This document shows positions 33,030-42,013 of a DNA stretch of 64,000 bases, one piece after another. Each line of letters opens with the position of its first letter. The first letter of the stretch is position 1. Origin of the DNA: Streptomyces sp. TLI_105 (lineage in GTDB: Bacteria > Actinomycetota > Actinomycetes > Streptomycetales > Streptomycetaceae); assembly GCF_900105415.1 (NCBI RefSeq), contig NZ_FNSM01000001.1, forward strand, positions 744,001 to 808,000. Reading direction: 5' to 3'. The position numbers were made by a program, and so were the translations under genes. The notes under the pieces are model-generated. The model saw only the letters and a program-made list of their open reading frames with translations. It had not been told where the DNA came from and did not search any database.

Positions 33030-33995
33030 ATGCGCCGCCGAATCCGCGCCCTCGCGGCAGCCGTCTTCGCGCTGCCACTGGCGCTCGCCGTCGCACCGTC
33101 CGCCCACGCGGCGGATCCCACCACCATGACCAGCGGGTTCTACGTGGACCCGAACTCCAGCGCGAAGAAGTGGGTCGCCGCCAACCCCGGTGACGGCCGG
33201 GCGCCCGCGATCAACGCGTCCCTCGCCAACACCCCCATGGCCCGCTGGTTCGGTTCCTGGAGCGGCGCCATCGGGACGGCCACGGGCGCGTACGTGGGGG
33301 CGGCGGACTCCTGGGACAAGCTGCCCATCCTCGTCGCGTACAACATCTACAACCGCGACTACTGCGGCGGGCACTCCGCGGGCGGAGCCGCCTCGCCGTC
33401 CGCCTACGCGACCTGGGTCGCGCAGTTCGCCGGCGGCATCGCCAACCGCCCGGCCGTCGTCGTCCTCGAACCGGACTCCATCGCGGACTACGGCTGCATG
33501 AACCAGACTCAGATCCGCGAGCGCGAGAGCATGATCACCGGCGCCCTCGCCGAGTTCAACCGCCAGGCCCCCAACACCTGGGTCTATCTCGACGCCGGCA
33601 ACCCCGGCTGGGTGAGCGCCGGGACGATGGCCCAGCGCCTCCACGAAGCCGGCCTGCGCCAGGCCCACGGCTTCTCCCTCAACATCTCCAACTACTACAC
33701 CACCGCCCAGAACACCGCCTACGGCAACGCCGTCAACAGCGAACTGGCCGCCCGCTACGGCTACACCAAGCCGTTCGTCGTCGACACCAGCCGCAACGGC
33801 AACGGCTCCAACGGCGAGTGGTGCAACGCGGCCGGCCGCCGCATCGGCACGCCCACCCAGACGGGAGGCGGCGCCGAGATGCTCCTGTGGATCAAGGCCC
33901 CGGGCGAGTCCGACGGCAACTGCGGCGTCGGGGCCGGTTCCACGGCCGGCCAGTTCCTCCCCGAGGCCGCCTACAAGATGATCTACGGCTACTGA
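33030..33995 (+). CDS. Secreted GH6 endoglucanase, catalytic domain only
   Basis: 321 residues from ATG 33030 with GAGG 7 bases upstream. Signal peptide MRRRIRALAAAVFALPLALAVAPSAHA-AD. GH6 core: GFYVDPNSSAKKWV, NIYNRDYCGGHSAGGAA (active-site Asp region), VVVLEPDSIADYGC with the catalytic acid Asp, VYLDAGNPGWV, SLNISNYY, VVDTSRNGNG, MLLWIKAPGESDGNC. It hydrolyses cellulose internally. There is no cellulose-binding module, unlike many Streptomyces GH6 enzymes. First of two GH6 genes in tandem. Confidence 0.94.
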   Translation: MRRRIRALAAAVFALPLALAVAPSAHAADPTTMTSGFYVDPNSSAKKWVAANPGDGRAPAINASLANTPMARWFGSWSGAIGTATGAYVGAADSWDKLPILVAYNIYNRDYCGGHSAGGAASPSAYATWVAQFAGGIANRPAVVVLEPDSIADYGCMNQTQIRERESMITGALAEFNRQAPNTWVYLDAGNPGWVSAGTMAQRLHEAGLRQAHGFSLNISNYYTTAQNTAYGNAVNSELAARYGYTKPFVVDTSRNGNGSNGEWCNAAGRRIGTPTQTGGGAEMLLWIKAPGESDGNCGVGAGSTAGQFLPEAAYKMIYGY

Positions 33996-34089
33996 CCTCG
34001 GACTCCTGTGGCCCGATGTCCGCCGCCGCGCGCCCGGGCCACAGGCACCACCGCCCCGCCTCTCCCCGCCCCTTCGACCAGGAGCCTTC

Positions 34090-35370
34090 ATGAAGCCACG
34101 CAGCCTACGGCGCCGTGCGACCGCCGCCCTCGCGGCACTCGCGGCCTGTGCCGCCCTCACCGCGACGCAGGGGCAGGCGCAGGCCGCACCCGCCGGGGAC
34201 ATGCTCACCGCGGCCACGAAGTTCTACGTGGACCCGCACAGCAAGGCCGCCGGGCAGGCGCTCACCGACCTCAGGAACGGCGACTTCGCGAACGCCGCGA
34301 ACATGGCCAAGCTCGCGAGCCGGCCGCAGGCCGAGTGGTTCACCGAGGGCACACCCGACGAGGTCCTGGTCAAGGTGAAGAGCCTCGTCCGCAAGGCCCG
34401 TACGGTCGACCGGACCCCCGTACTGGTCGCCTACGACGTGCCGGGCCGGGACTGCACCCAGTACTCCAGCGGCGGTGCCGCGTCCTCCGCCGCCTACCGG
34501 CGGTGGATCGACGCCTTCGCCGCCGGGATCGGCGACGACAAGGCGGTCGTCGTGGTCGAGCCCGACGGCCTGGCCCTCCTCCCCCGCGACTGCGGGCCGG
34601 CCGCGGACCCGACCGGCGAACTCACGGCGACCCGCATCGCCGATCTCGCATACGCGGTCAAGACCATCAAATCCAAGCCCCGCACCGCGGTCTACCTGGA
34701 CGCGGGCAACGTCCTGTGGCGGTCCGTCGGCGACATGGCGCGACGGCTGCTCGACGCCGGTGTCCAGTACAGCGACGGCTTCGCCCTCAACGTGTCCAAC
34801 ACCCATCCCACCGACCACAACGCGCGCTACGGCGCCTGGATAGCCAAGTGCATGTGGTTCGCCACCGAAGGGCCCGAGTACGCGCGCGGCCACACCGACT
34901 GGTGCGCCACCCAGTACTACTCGCCCGCCGCGCCCAACGACGGCACCCCCGGCAACGCGGTCGATTCCGCCGACCCCGCCACCTGGCGCTGGACCGACGC
35001 CTGGTTCGACCAGAGCGTGGGCACCCCGCCGAACGACGCGCTGCACCACTTCGTCATCGACACCAGCCGCAACGGTCTGGGCGCCTGGACCCCGGAGCCC
35101 GGCAAGTACACCGGCGACCCGGAGATCTGGTGCAACGCGCCCGGCCGCGGCCTCGGCCCGCGCCCGACCGCCGACACCGGCGTCCCTCTCGTCGACGCCT
35201 ACCTGTGGATCAAGATCCCCGGCGAGTCCGACGGCAGCTGCACCCGCAACACAGGCGGCACGATCGACCCCGAGTACGGCATCGTCGACCCGCCCGCCGG
35301 CACCTGGTGGCCCGAGCAGGCCCACACCCTGGCCCGCAACGCGGTGCCGCGGCTGACCTTCAACCGCTGA
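34090..35370 (+). CDS. Secreted GH6 cellulase, second copy
   Basis: 426 residues, with AGGAG 5 bases before the ATG. Signal peptide ending near AQA-APA (residue 33). GH6 motifs VAYDVPGRDCTQYSSGGAA, VVVVEPDGLALLPRDC (catalytic acid Asp), VYLDAGNVLW, FALNVSNTHPT, FVIDTSRNGLG and YLWIKIPGESDGSC. The roughly 90 extra residues between ALNVSN and IDTSRN (residues about 240-320) resemble the longer loops seen in exo-acting GH6 cellobiohydrolases, so this copy may be more processive than its neighbour. No binding module. It probably shares a transcript with the upstream GH6 gene. Confidence 0.93.
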   Translation: MKPRSLRRRATAALAALAACAALTATQGQAQAAPAGDMLTAATKFYVDPHSKAAGQALTDLRNGDFANAANMAKLASRPQAEWFTEGTPDEVLVKVKSLVRKARTVDRTPVLVAYDVPGRDCTQYSSGGAASSAAYRRWIDAFAAGIGDDKAVVVVEPDGLALLPRDCGPAADPTGELTATRIADLAYAVKTIKSKPRTAVYLDAGNVLWRSVGDMARRLLDAGVQYSDGFALNVSNTHPTDHNARYGAWIAKCMWFATEGPEYARGHTDWCATQYYSPAAPNDGTPGNAVDSADPATWRWTDAWFDQSVGTPPNDALHHFVIDTSRNGLGAWTPEPGKYTGDPEIWCNAPGRGLGPRPTADTGVPLVDAYLWIKIPGESDGSCTRNTGGTIDPEYGIVDPPAGTWWPEQAHTLARNAVPRLTFNR

Positions 35371-35452
35371 GCTCCGCTCATCCCCCGGCCCCGCCGGTGG
35401 CCGGCGGCGGTCTCCCTTCCGGTGCCTGGGACGCGCGGTTCCTCGTCGCCCG

Positions 35453-35977
35453 TCAGTCGGTGTGACGCGGAGGCGGAGGCGGCGGCGGAGTGGGGAGCCC
35501 CGGCGGGGGCTCGGGCCAGACGAGCAGCACCGGGCAGGGGGCGTGGTCGACGACGAAGCGTGCGGCGGGGCCGAGGCTGTGCGGTCCGAGATGGGTGCGG
35601 TCGCCGTCCCGGGCCAGGATCAGCAGGTCGCTGCCCTCGGCCGCGGCGACGACCTCGCGCTCGACGCGGCCGGTGCGCTCGGTACGCGTGCAGGGGCGGC
35701 CCAGGCGGTCGGCGGCGTCCTGGAGCAACTGCCGTGCGGAGGCGGCGGCGAGGTGTTCCAGTCGCGTGCCGGGGTCCCTCCCCCAGCCTTCGGCCGGACG
35801 GTGCCCCCCGGGGTGGCCGCGGCCGAGGAGTCCGGCGAAGGCGCCGTGGGCGGCGCCCGGGACGTCGGCGGGGGTGACGTGCAGGAGGACGACGTCGGCG
35901 TCCGCCGGGGTGTGCGTGCGGGCGGCGTCCACGCAGGCGCGCCAGGTGCCCTCGACGATCCAGACGACCACGGCCAT
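35453..35977 (-). CDS. Universal stress protein family protein
   Basis: 174 residues from ATG 35977; GGAGGAGG lies about 9 bases upstream, overlapping the end of the transporter gene. It starts AVVVWIVEGTW and has DVVLLHVTPADV, then SDLLILARDG and VVDHAPCPVLLVWPEPP, the order seen in single-domain UspA proteins. The classical ATP-binding GxxGxxGS motif reads GPHSLGPAARFV and is imperfect. The tail is a run of prolines. Only 5 bases separate it from the upstream transporter gene, so the two are co-transcribed; a link to stress or ion balance is guesswork. Confidence 0.75.
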   Translation of the reverse strand: MAVVVWIVEGTWRACVDAARTHTPADADVVLLHVTPADVPGAAHGAFAGLLGRGHPGGHRPAEGWGRDPGTRLEHLAAASARQLLQDAADRLGRPCTRTERTGRVEREVVAAAEGSDLLILARDGDRTHLGPHSLGPAARFVVDHAPCPVLLVWPEPPPGLPTPPPPPPPRHTD

Positions 35978-35982
35978 GGGTG

Positions 35983-37242
35983 TCAGCCTCCTCCGATGAC
36001 GGTCAGCGAGAGCCACAGTGCCAGGACTGCGGCGACCAGGCTCGCGGGCACCGCGTACACGCCGAGCCGGGTGAACTCCTTCAGCTCCACCTCACCGTCG
36101 TGGGCATGGACGATGCGCCGCCACAACAGGGTGGCCAGCGAGCCGGCGTAGGTGAGGTTGGGGCCGATGTTGACCCCGAGCAGGACGGCGAGGACGGCAC
36201 CGGGACCTGACGGGGCGGTCAGCGGCAGCAGCACGAGGACCGCGGGCAGGTTGTTGATGACGTTCGCGAGGACGGCGGCCAGTCCGGCGAGGGCGAGCAG
36301 TTCCGGCAGTCCCGTGCCCCCGGGGATCAGGTGCCCCAGCGCGTCGTCGAGACCGTTGTCCACCACTGCCAGGACCACGATCCCGAGGGCCAGGACGAAG
36401 GCGAGGAAGGGCACGGAGGTGGCACGGACCAGCGCCCGGGGCGTGGTGCGGCGGCGGATGAGGGCCCGTACGGCGAGGGCGAGGGCACCCGACAGGGCCG
36501 CCCACGCCGGATCGACGCCGACCACCGAGGTCAGCACGAAGCCGGCGAGCGTGCACCCTACGGTCACCAGGGCGAACAGCGGCAGCGGCGGCGGTTCGAC
36601 GACGGCGGGGGCCTGCGCTCCGGCGTCCAGGTCGGTGGCGAAGAAGCGTCGGAAGACCAGGTACTCGACGCCGATCGCCACCGCCCACGGCAGGGCCATC
36701 AGCGCGGCGAACCGAGTGAAGCTCAAGCCGCTGGCCGTGAAGGCCAGCAGGTTGGTGAGGTTGGAGACGGGCAGCAGCAGGGAGGCGGTGTTCGACAGGT
36801 GGGTGCAGGCGTACACGTGTGGCTTCGGACGGGCGCCGATGCGGGCCGCGGTGGCGAACACCACCGGAGTGAGCAGCACCACCGTGGCGTCCAGGCTGAG
36901 CACGGCCGTGATCGCCGACGCGGCCAGGAACACCTGGGCAAGGAGACGGCGTGGCCGGCCCGCCGCCGTACGCGCCATCCACGCCCCGCACGCCTGGAAC
37001 AGCCCCTCGTCGTCGCAGAGCTGAGCCAGCACCAGTACGGCCGCCAGGAAGCCGATCACCGGCCCGAGCCGTTCCGCCTCGGCCAGGGCGTCGTCGAGGG
37101 AGATGGCCCCGGTGAGGATCACCAGGGCTGCGGCCGGGACGGCCACGACCGCCTCCGGCCACCCGAAGGGGCGGACGACCGCACAGGCCAGCACGAGAAC
37201 GAGCAGGGCCGCGGACAGGGTCTCCGCGAGCTGGGGGTTCAG
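35983..37242 (-). CDS. ArsB/SLC13-type membrane transporter
   Basis: About 419 residues with ten to twelve hydrophobic segments. VLSLDATVVLLTPVVFATA and LANVINNLPAVLVLLPLT are the paired motifs of the ArsB/NhaD and SLC13 anion transporter superfamily. LLGVNIGPNLTYAGSLATLLW near the end matches ArsB-type proteins. Cargo could be arsenite or another anion; no ars genes are near. Start uncertain: the homologous part begins at CTG 37242 with AAGGA 7 bases upstream; GTG 37350 or ATG 37383 are the nearest conventional starts and would add an unusual Arg-rich tail. Confidence 0.72.
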   Translation of the reverse strand: MNPQLAETLSAALLVLVLACAVVRPFGWPEAVVAVPAAALVILTGAISLDDALAEAERLGPVIGFLAAVLVLAQLCDDEGLFQACGAWMARTAAGRPRRLLAQVFLAASAITAVLSLDATVVLLTPVVFATAARIGARPKPHVYACTHLSNTASLLLPVSNLTNLLAFTASGLSFTRFAALMALPWAVAIGVEYLVFRRFFATDLDAGAQAPAVVEPPPLPLFALVTVGCTLAGFVLTSVVGVDPAWAALSGALALAVRALIRRRTTPRALVRATSVPFLAFVLALGIVVLAVVDNGLDDALGHLIPGGTGLPELLALAGLAAVLANVINNLPAVLVLLPLTAPSGPGAVLAVLLGVNIGPNLTYAGSLATLLWRRIVHAHDGEVELKEFTRLGVYAVPASLVAAVLALWLSLTVIGGG

Positions 37243-37363
37243 AATCGGGTCCTTCCGTCGCGGCGGTCGGCCGCCTGCGTCATTGCGCCGAACGCTACCC
37301 GCACGAGCGTCGCGTCCCGTGGACCGGCCGGACGGCCGACTTCGCGCCACCGTGTCGATCCCG

Positions 37364-37392
37364 TTGACGGTATGGGCGGGCATCACTAATCT
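37364..37392 (+). promoter_or_regulatory. Promoter of the GH9 cellulase gene
   Basis: TTGACG at 37364-37369, a 17-base spacer and TAATCT at 37387-37392 make a good housekeeping promoter. The gap 37243-37624 holds this promoter, the operator at 37439 and the leader, and no gene. Confidence 0.6.
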
Positions 37393-37438
37393 GCGCTCAG
37401 ATCCCCTCCCCTCGACCGGTGGTCGACGCTCCACCGCT

Positions 37439-37452
37439 TGGGAGCGCTCCCA
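37439..37452. promoter_or_regulatory. CebR box upstream of the GH9 cellulase
   Basis: TGGGAGCGCTCCCA is the exact palindromic operator known for the cellobiose/cellotriose-responsive repressor CebR of Streptomyces. It lies about 40 bases downstream of the predicted transcription start, so CebR would block elongation. Confidence 0.85.
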
Positions 37453-37624
37453 TCATCAGGGAGGCAAAGGGGGACTGGATTGGCATGCCCAGTTCACGTG
37501 GGCACGGTCCTCCAGCGGCGTCCTGGCCGGCCTGAGGCGACCACCTCCGCCTTTCCGGCAGACGGGCCTGCTCACCCCGACCGACTCCCCCTGCTGATCC
37601 CCCGACGACACACAGGAGCCGCAC

Positions 37625-39772
37625 ATGCCACCCTCTCGTTCGTTACGCCTCTCCACCGCCCTGCTGACGGGCGTCCTCCTCCTCGGCGGTCTCGCGACCG
37701 CACCGACCGCGGCGGGCGCCCCCGCCGCGACGGCGGCGACCACGGCCGTACGCGTCAACCAGGTCGGCTACCTGCCCGACGGGCCCAAGCGCGCCACCGT
37801 CGTCACCACGGCGACACAGACGCTCACCTGGCAGCTGCGGAACGCGTCCGGCGCCCTGGTCGCCTCCGGCTCGACCGTCCCGCGCGGCGCGGACACCCCC
37901 TCCGGGCAGTCCGTCCAGGTGGCCGACTTCTCCTCGTACCGGAACACGGGTTCGGGATACGTCCTGGCCGTGGACGGCAACAGCAGCGCACCCTTCGACA
38001 TCCGCACGGACCTCTACGACTCCCTGCGTTCCGACTCGATGGCGTTCTTCCACCACCAGCGCAGCGGCATCGCGATCGACGCCTCCCTCGTGGGCTCCGC
38101 GTACGCACGCCCGGCCGGGCACCTCGGCGTCGCACCCAACCGGGGCGACACGTCCGTCCCGTGCCAGGCCACCGTGTGCGACTACACGCAGGACGTCAGG
38201 GGTGGCTGGTACGACGCGGGCGACCACGGCAAGTACGTGGTCAACGGCGGCATCTCCACCTGGCTGGTCGTCAACTCCTTCGAGCGGGCCAAGCGGGCCG
38301 GCAGGGATGCCGCGTTGGGCGACTCGACCCTGCGCGTCCCCGAACGCGGCAACGGAATTCCCGACGTCCTCGACGAGGCGCGGTGGGAGCTCGACTTCCT
38401 GATGCGCATGCAGGTGCCCGAAGGCAAGCCGTACGCGGGCATGGCCTTCCACAAGGTCCACGACGCGGCCTGGACCGGCATGCCGCTGCGCCCCGACCAG
38501 GACGCGCAGCCCCGCGAGCTGCACCGGCCGTCCACGGCGGCGACCCTCAACCTCGCGGCGGCCGCCGCGCAGTGCGCCCGCGTCTTCCGCCCGTACGACT
38601 CCACCTACGCCGACCGCTGCCTGTCCGCCGCCCGGCGCGCCTGGACCGCGGCGCAGGCCAACCCGGCCCTGTACGCGCCTGCTACGGACAGCACGGGCGG
38701 CGGGGCCTACGAGGACGCCCGGGTCACCGACGAGTTCTACTGGGCGGCCGCCGAGCTGTACGCGGCGACCGGCGAGAGCGCCTACCGGGACGCGGTCACC
38801 TCCTCGTCCTGGCACACCTCGGCCGACGCGTTCAGCCCGTACGGCTTCGGCTGGGCGGACACGGCCGCGCTCGGCCGGCTCGTCCTGGCCACCGTACCCA
38901 ACGGCCTGCCCGCCTCCGACCTGGCCCGGATCAGGGCCTCGGTGACCGCGGCCGCCGACGGCCATCTGTCCCGGATGGCCGCCCAGGGCTACGCCGTACC
39001 CGTCCCGGCGGACGGATACTTCTGGGGCTCGAACGGCGAGGTCGCCGACGACGCGATCGTCATGGCCGTCGCCGGCGAGCTGACGGGCGACGGGCGCTAT
39101 CGCGCCGGCGCGCTGGAGACCATGGACTACCTGCTCGGCCGCAACGCCCTCGGCGTGTCGTACGTGACCGGCCACGGCGAGACGTCCTCGCAGAACCAGC
39201 ACCACCGCTTCTGGGCACACCAGCTGGACGCCTCCCTGCCCCACCCGCCGGCCGGGTCGCTCGCGGGCGGTCCCAACAGCGCGCTGCAGGACCCGGTCGC
39301 ACAGGAGAAGCTTGCCGGCTGCGCCCCCGCCGCCTGCTACATCGACCACATCGACTCGTACTCGACCAACGAGGTGGCGGTCAACTGGAACGCCCCGCTG
39401 GCCTGGCTCGCCGCCTACGCCGCCGAGCGGACCTCCACCGGCGGCGAACCGCCCACCGCTGCCTGCGCGGTGACGTACACGGTGAACAACGTCTGGAACA
39501 CCGGCTTCACCGCGACCGTCACCGTCAGGAACACCGGCCCGACGGCCGTGGACGGCTGGCAGCTGGCCTGGTCCTACCCGGGCGGCCAGCGCGTCACGAG
39601 CGCCTGGAACGCCACCGTCGCCCAGAACGGCACCACCGTCAGCGCCCGCGCCGCCGACTGGAACCGGGCGATCGCCCCCGGTGCGACCGCAAGCTTCGGA
39701 GTACAGGGCACCCACACAGGCTCGAACCCCTCCCCCACGGCCTTCACGCTCAACGGAAGTGCCTGCGCCTGA
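37625..39772 (+). CDS. Secreted GH9 cellulase with N-terminal Ig-like domain and C-terminal CBM2
   Basis: 715 residues; AGGAG lies 6 bases before the ATG. Signal peptide to about residue 38. An Ig-like CelD_N domain ([17 protein letters not shown], about 40-125) precedes the GH9 barrel, with [17 protein letters not shown] (catalytic base Asp pair) and [14 protein letters not shown] (catalytic acid Glu). After a short linker, CBM2 (about 615-715: [29 protein letters not shown] and W residues for cellulose) closes the protein. It would attack cellulose outside the cell under CebR control. Confidence 0.95.
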   Translation: MPPSRSLRLSTALLTGVLLLGGLATAPTAAGAPAATAATTAVRVNQVGYLPDGPKRATVVTTATQTLTWQLRNASGALVASGSTVPRGADTPSGQSVQVADFSSYRNTGSGYVLAVDGNSSAPFDIRTDLYDSLRSDSMAFFHHQRSGIAIDASLVGSAYARPAGHLGVAPNRGDTSVPCQATVCDYTQDVRGGWYDAGDHGKYVVNGGISTWLVVNSFERAKRAGRDAALGDSTLRVPERGNGIPDVLDEARWELDFLMRMQVPEGKPYAGMAFHKVHDAAWTGMPLRPDQDAQPRELHRPSTAATLNLAAAAAQCARVFRPYDSTYADRCLSAARRAWTAAQANPALYAPATDSTGGGAYEDARVTDEFYWAAAELYAATGESAYRDAVTSSSWHTSADAFSPYGFGWADTAALGRLVLATVPNGLPASDLARIRASVTAAADGHLSRMAAQGYAVPVPADGYFWGSNGEVADDAIVMAVAGELTGDGRYRAGALETMDYLLGRNALGVSYVTGHGETSSQNQHHRFWAHQLDASLPHPPAGSLAGGPNSALQDPVAQEKLAGCAPAACYIDHIDSYSTNEVAVNWNAPLAWLAAYAAERTSTGGEPPTAACAVTYTVNNVWNTGFTATVTVRNTGPTAVDGWQLAWSYPGGQRVTSAWNATVAQNGTTVSARAADWNRAIAPGATASFGVQGTHTGSNPSPTAFTLNGSACA

Positions 39773-39781
39773 TCCACGGCC

Positions 39782-39823
39782 GGCCGGGGCCGGGTGGAAG
39801 CGTCCGCCCGGCCCCGGCCGGAA
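39782..39823. terminator. Hairpin between the GH9 and phosphodiesterase genes
   Basis: A 15-bp GC-only stem (CCGGCCGGGGCCGGG with its complement) around a 12-base loop, starting 10 bases after the GH9 stop. The next ATG is 23 bases further on, so it may attenuate rather than stop transcription. Confidence 0.65.
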
Positions 39824-39845
39824 CCCCCACCACCAGGAGCCTCCC

Positions 39846-41186
39846 ATGCGCCGACTCCTCGCCTGCCTGACGGCGGCGGCAGCCGCACTCGCCGGACTCA
39901 CCGCGACGGCGCCACCGGCGACGGCCGCCGACTCGGGCACGTTCAGCGTGCTCACGTACAACGTGGCCGGTCTGCCCGAGAGCCTCTCCAGCGCCCCGAC
40001 ACCACGCGAACCCGCCACGACGGAGATCGGCCGGCGGATCGCGCCGTACGACATCGTCCACGTCCAGGAGGACTTCAACCACCACGCCCGCCTCTACGCC
40101 GGCGACACCGCCCACCCGTACCGCACCCCCACCAGCGGCGGGGCGGGCATCGGCAGCGGCCTCAACACGCTGTCGAAGTCCCCCTACGACGCGGACGACT
40201 TCGAGCGGGCCCGCTGGAACTCCTGCCAGTACGACTCCGGCGACTGCCTGACCCCCAAGGGCTTCACCTTCGCCCGGCAGCGCCTCGCCGAGGGCGTGTA
40301 CGTCGACTTCTACAACCTCCACACCAACGCGGGCACGAGCGCCGGGGACCTGGCGGCACGTGCCGACAACCTGAACCAGCTCACCGCCTTCATCACGACC
40401 CACTCGGCCGGCAACGCCGTCGTCGTCATGGGCGACACCAACACCCGCTACACCCGCACCGGCGACACCATCGCCGAGTTCGCCGCCGCCAACCGCCTCA
40501 CCGACCCCTGGGTGGAACTGATCCGCGGCGGCACACCGCCCGCCAAAGGCAGCGACCCCCTGGTCTGCGACCAGACCCGGCCGACCGTGCCCGACACCTG
40601 CGAGCTCGTGGACAAGGTCCTCTACCGCGGCAGCGCCCTCGTCTCCCTGAACGCCACCTCCTACGACAACGAGCACGCCGCGTTCCTCACCGGCGACGGA
40701 CTCATGCTCTCCGACCACGACCCGGTCGCGGTCGGCTTCTCCTGGTCGCGCAACCCGGCCTTCCAGCTGAGCGAGCAGTTCGGCGGACCGCACGGCGACC
40801 ACTTCGACGACATCGACCGCGTCCCCACGGGCGCACGGGCCACCACCATCGCGCTGAGCGCCGGCTCCCGGATCGACCGGCTCGCCCTCACCCTCGACAA
40901 CGGCACCACGCTCACCCACGGAGGCACCGGAGGCACCACGGCCTCCCTCACGCTCGGCAGCGGGGAGTACGTCACGGCCGCGCACCTGTGCCGAGCCCAG
41001 AAGGACGGCCGTACCCGGATCTTCCACACCAGGTTCACCACGAACCTGGGCCGCACCCTCGCCGGCGGCACACCGACCGCCGACTGCGTCACCCACACCG
41101 CTCCCCCGGGCCGGCAGATCACCGGCTTCCACGGCCGCGCGGGCGACGAGATCGACAAGATCGGCTTCATCCACACGTGGCGCTGA
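39846..41186 (+). CDS. Secreted endonuclease/exonuclease/phosphatase-fold hydrolase fused to a jacalin-like lectin domain
   Basis: 446 residues from ATG 39846 with AGGAG 6 bases upstream. Signal peptide to about residue 28 (ATA-AD). The EEP fold spans about 30-300: FSVLTYNVAGLPES (metal-binding Asn), HVQEDFNHH (metal-binding Glu), FYNLHTNA, VVVMGDTNTRY (Asp/Asn pair) and SDHDPVAVGFSW (catalytic His). This matches neutral-sphingomyelinase-like secreted phosphodiesterases. Residues about 315-446 form a jacalin-like lectin unit (IDRLALTLDNGTTLTHGGTGG, GEYVTAAHL, GFHGRAGDEIDKIGFI) that should bind sugar. Substrate unknown: a phospholipid or sugar-phosphodiester at plant or microbial surfaces is possible. 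It sits directly behind the GH9 gene. Confidence 0.85.
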   Translation: MRRLLACLTAAAAALAGLTATAPPATAADSGTFSVLTYNVAGLPESLSSAPTPREPATTEIGRRIAPYDIVHVQEDFNHHARLYAGDTAHPYRTPTSGGAGIGSGLNTLSKSPYDADDFERARWNSCQYDSGDCLTPKGFTFARQRLAEGVYVDFYNLHTNAGTSAGDLAARADNLNQLTAFITTHSAGNAVVVMGDTNTRYTRTGDTIAEFAAANRLTDPWVELIRGGTPPAKGSDPLVCDQTRPTVPDTCELVDKVLYRGSALVSLNATSYDNEHAAFLTGDGLMLSDHDPVAVGFSWSRNPAFQLSEQFGGPHGDHFDDIDRVPTGARATTIALSAGSRIDRLALTLDNGTTLTHGGTGGTTASLTLGSGEYVTAAHLCRAQKDGRTRIFHTRFTTNLGRTLAGGTPTADCVTHTAPPGRQITGFHGRAGDEIDKIGFIHTWR

Positions 41187-41305
41187 CGTCCGCGATCTCT
41201 CCCGCCGGCCGTTCGTGACGCCGGCATCCCGACGACCGGAACCGCCGCGGCCGGCCACCCCTGCGGCTGCATACCCGGCTATCGAGGCGGGGGAAAAGAA
41301 CCAGG

Positions 41306-41476
41306 TCAGCGCACGCGGCCCCGGGCCTTGAGCTGGGTCGGGGGGACCTCCGGGGCGTCCAGCCGGTCGCCGGCGTAGCCCTTGACCTCGCCGAAGCGGT
41401 CGCCCGTCATCCAGTCCTCGCGGGCCTTGCGGATCTCCTCGTCCGTGCGGCCCACGAAGTTCCACCACAACTCGCA
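41306..41476 (-). pseudogene. Pirin family protein, C-terminal fragment
   Basis: About 57 codons on the minus strand match the end of actinobacterial pirins: ELWWNFVGRTDEEIRKAR, FGEVKGYAGDRL and the terminal LKARGRVR followed by a stop. The two cupin domains that should precede this are absent; the similarity stops near 41476 and the DNA upstream is unrelated. A GTG/ATG-started small protein is possible from 41494 but it would have no pirin function. The cut marks a deletion or recombination joint. Confidence 0.75.
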
Positions 41477-41494
41477 CCCTGGTGGCGTTTGCAC

Positions 41495-42013
41495 AGGTCA
41501 ACGGCTCATTGACTGGCTGAAGGTCAGCAAAGTGTCAGCATCAGCACTTTGATGCTCCCGCGGTCGTCCGTCCTGGGCAGCAGGTAAGCACAGTCAGAAC
41601 GGTGGACGCAGGTAGCACGGGCGGCCGTCGCCGTCGCGGCCACCAGGGAACGACGCCGCCGACACACGCCTCGGCGAACGCTCGCACCCTCGTGGCCACC
41701 CTCTGGCCGACGGCAGTCCGGGGTGGCCGTCCTCCGGGCAGCCCCAACGACGCACCTGGCAGCTGCTGCCAGGTGCAGCCGAGGTGGCCACGGGCACGAT
41801 CGCGGCCGACACCTCCCGGTCTCCGCGACAGCGCCGGCCACCACACTGGGGCCGCAAGGGCGCCTCTGGCTGACCCTCGGAGGGGCCGCAACAGCAGCCG
41901 CCCGATGCGGTTTGGCGCAGTCACCGACGGCGTCGTAGGTGCCGCAGGTCGGCGCTGCCCGGGAATCCCTGCCCACCGGGCGGGACGGGCGTCGGGCTTC
42001 GTACGGGCGCCGG
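41495..42013. other. 519-base stretch without a supported gene
   Basis: All six frames contain only Arg/Ala/Pro-rich translations typical of antisense or non-coding high-GC DNA. None shows a recognisable family, start site or codon bias. It lies between the truncated pirin and the TetR gene and is probably decayed sequence. Confidence 0.5.

Noticed and set aside
35391..35407. Short GC hairpin after the second GH6 gene as a terminator
   Set aside because: The 7-bp GC stem with a 3-base loop is common by chance at this GC content; support is too weak.
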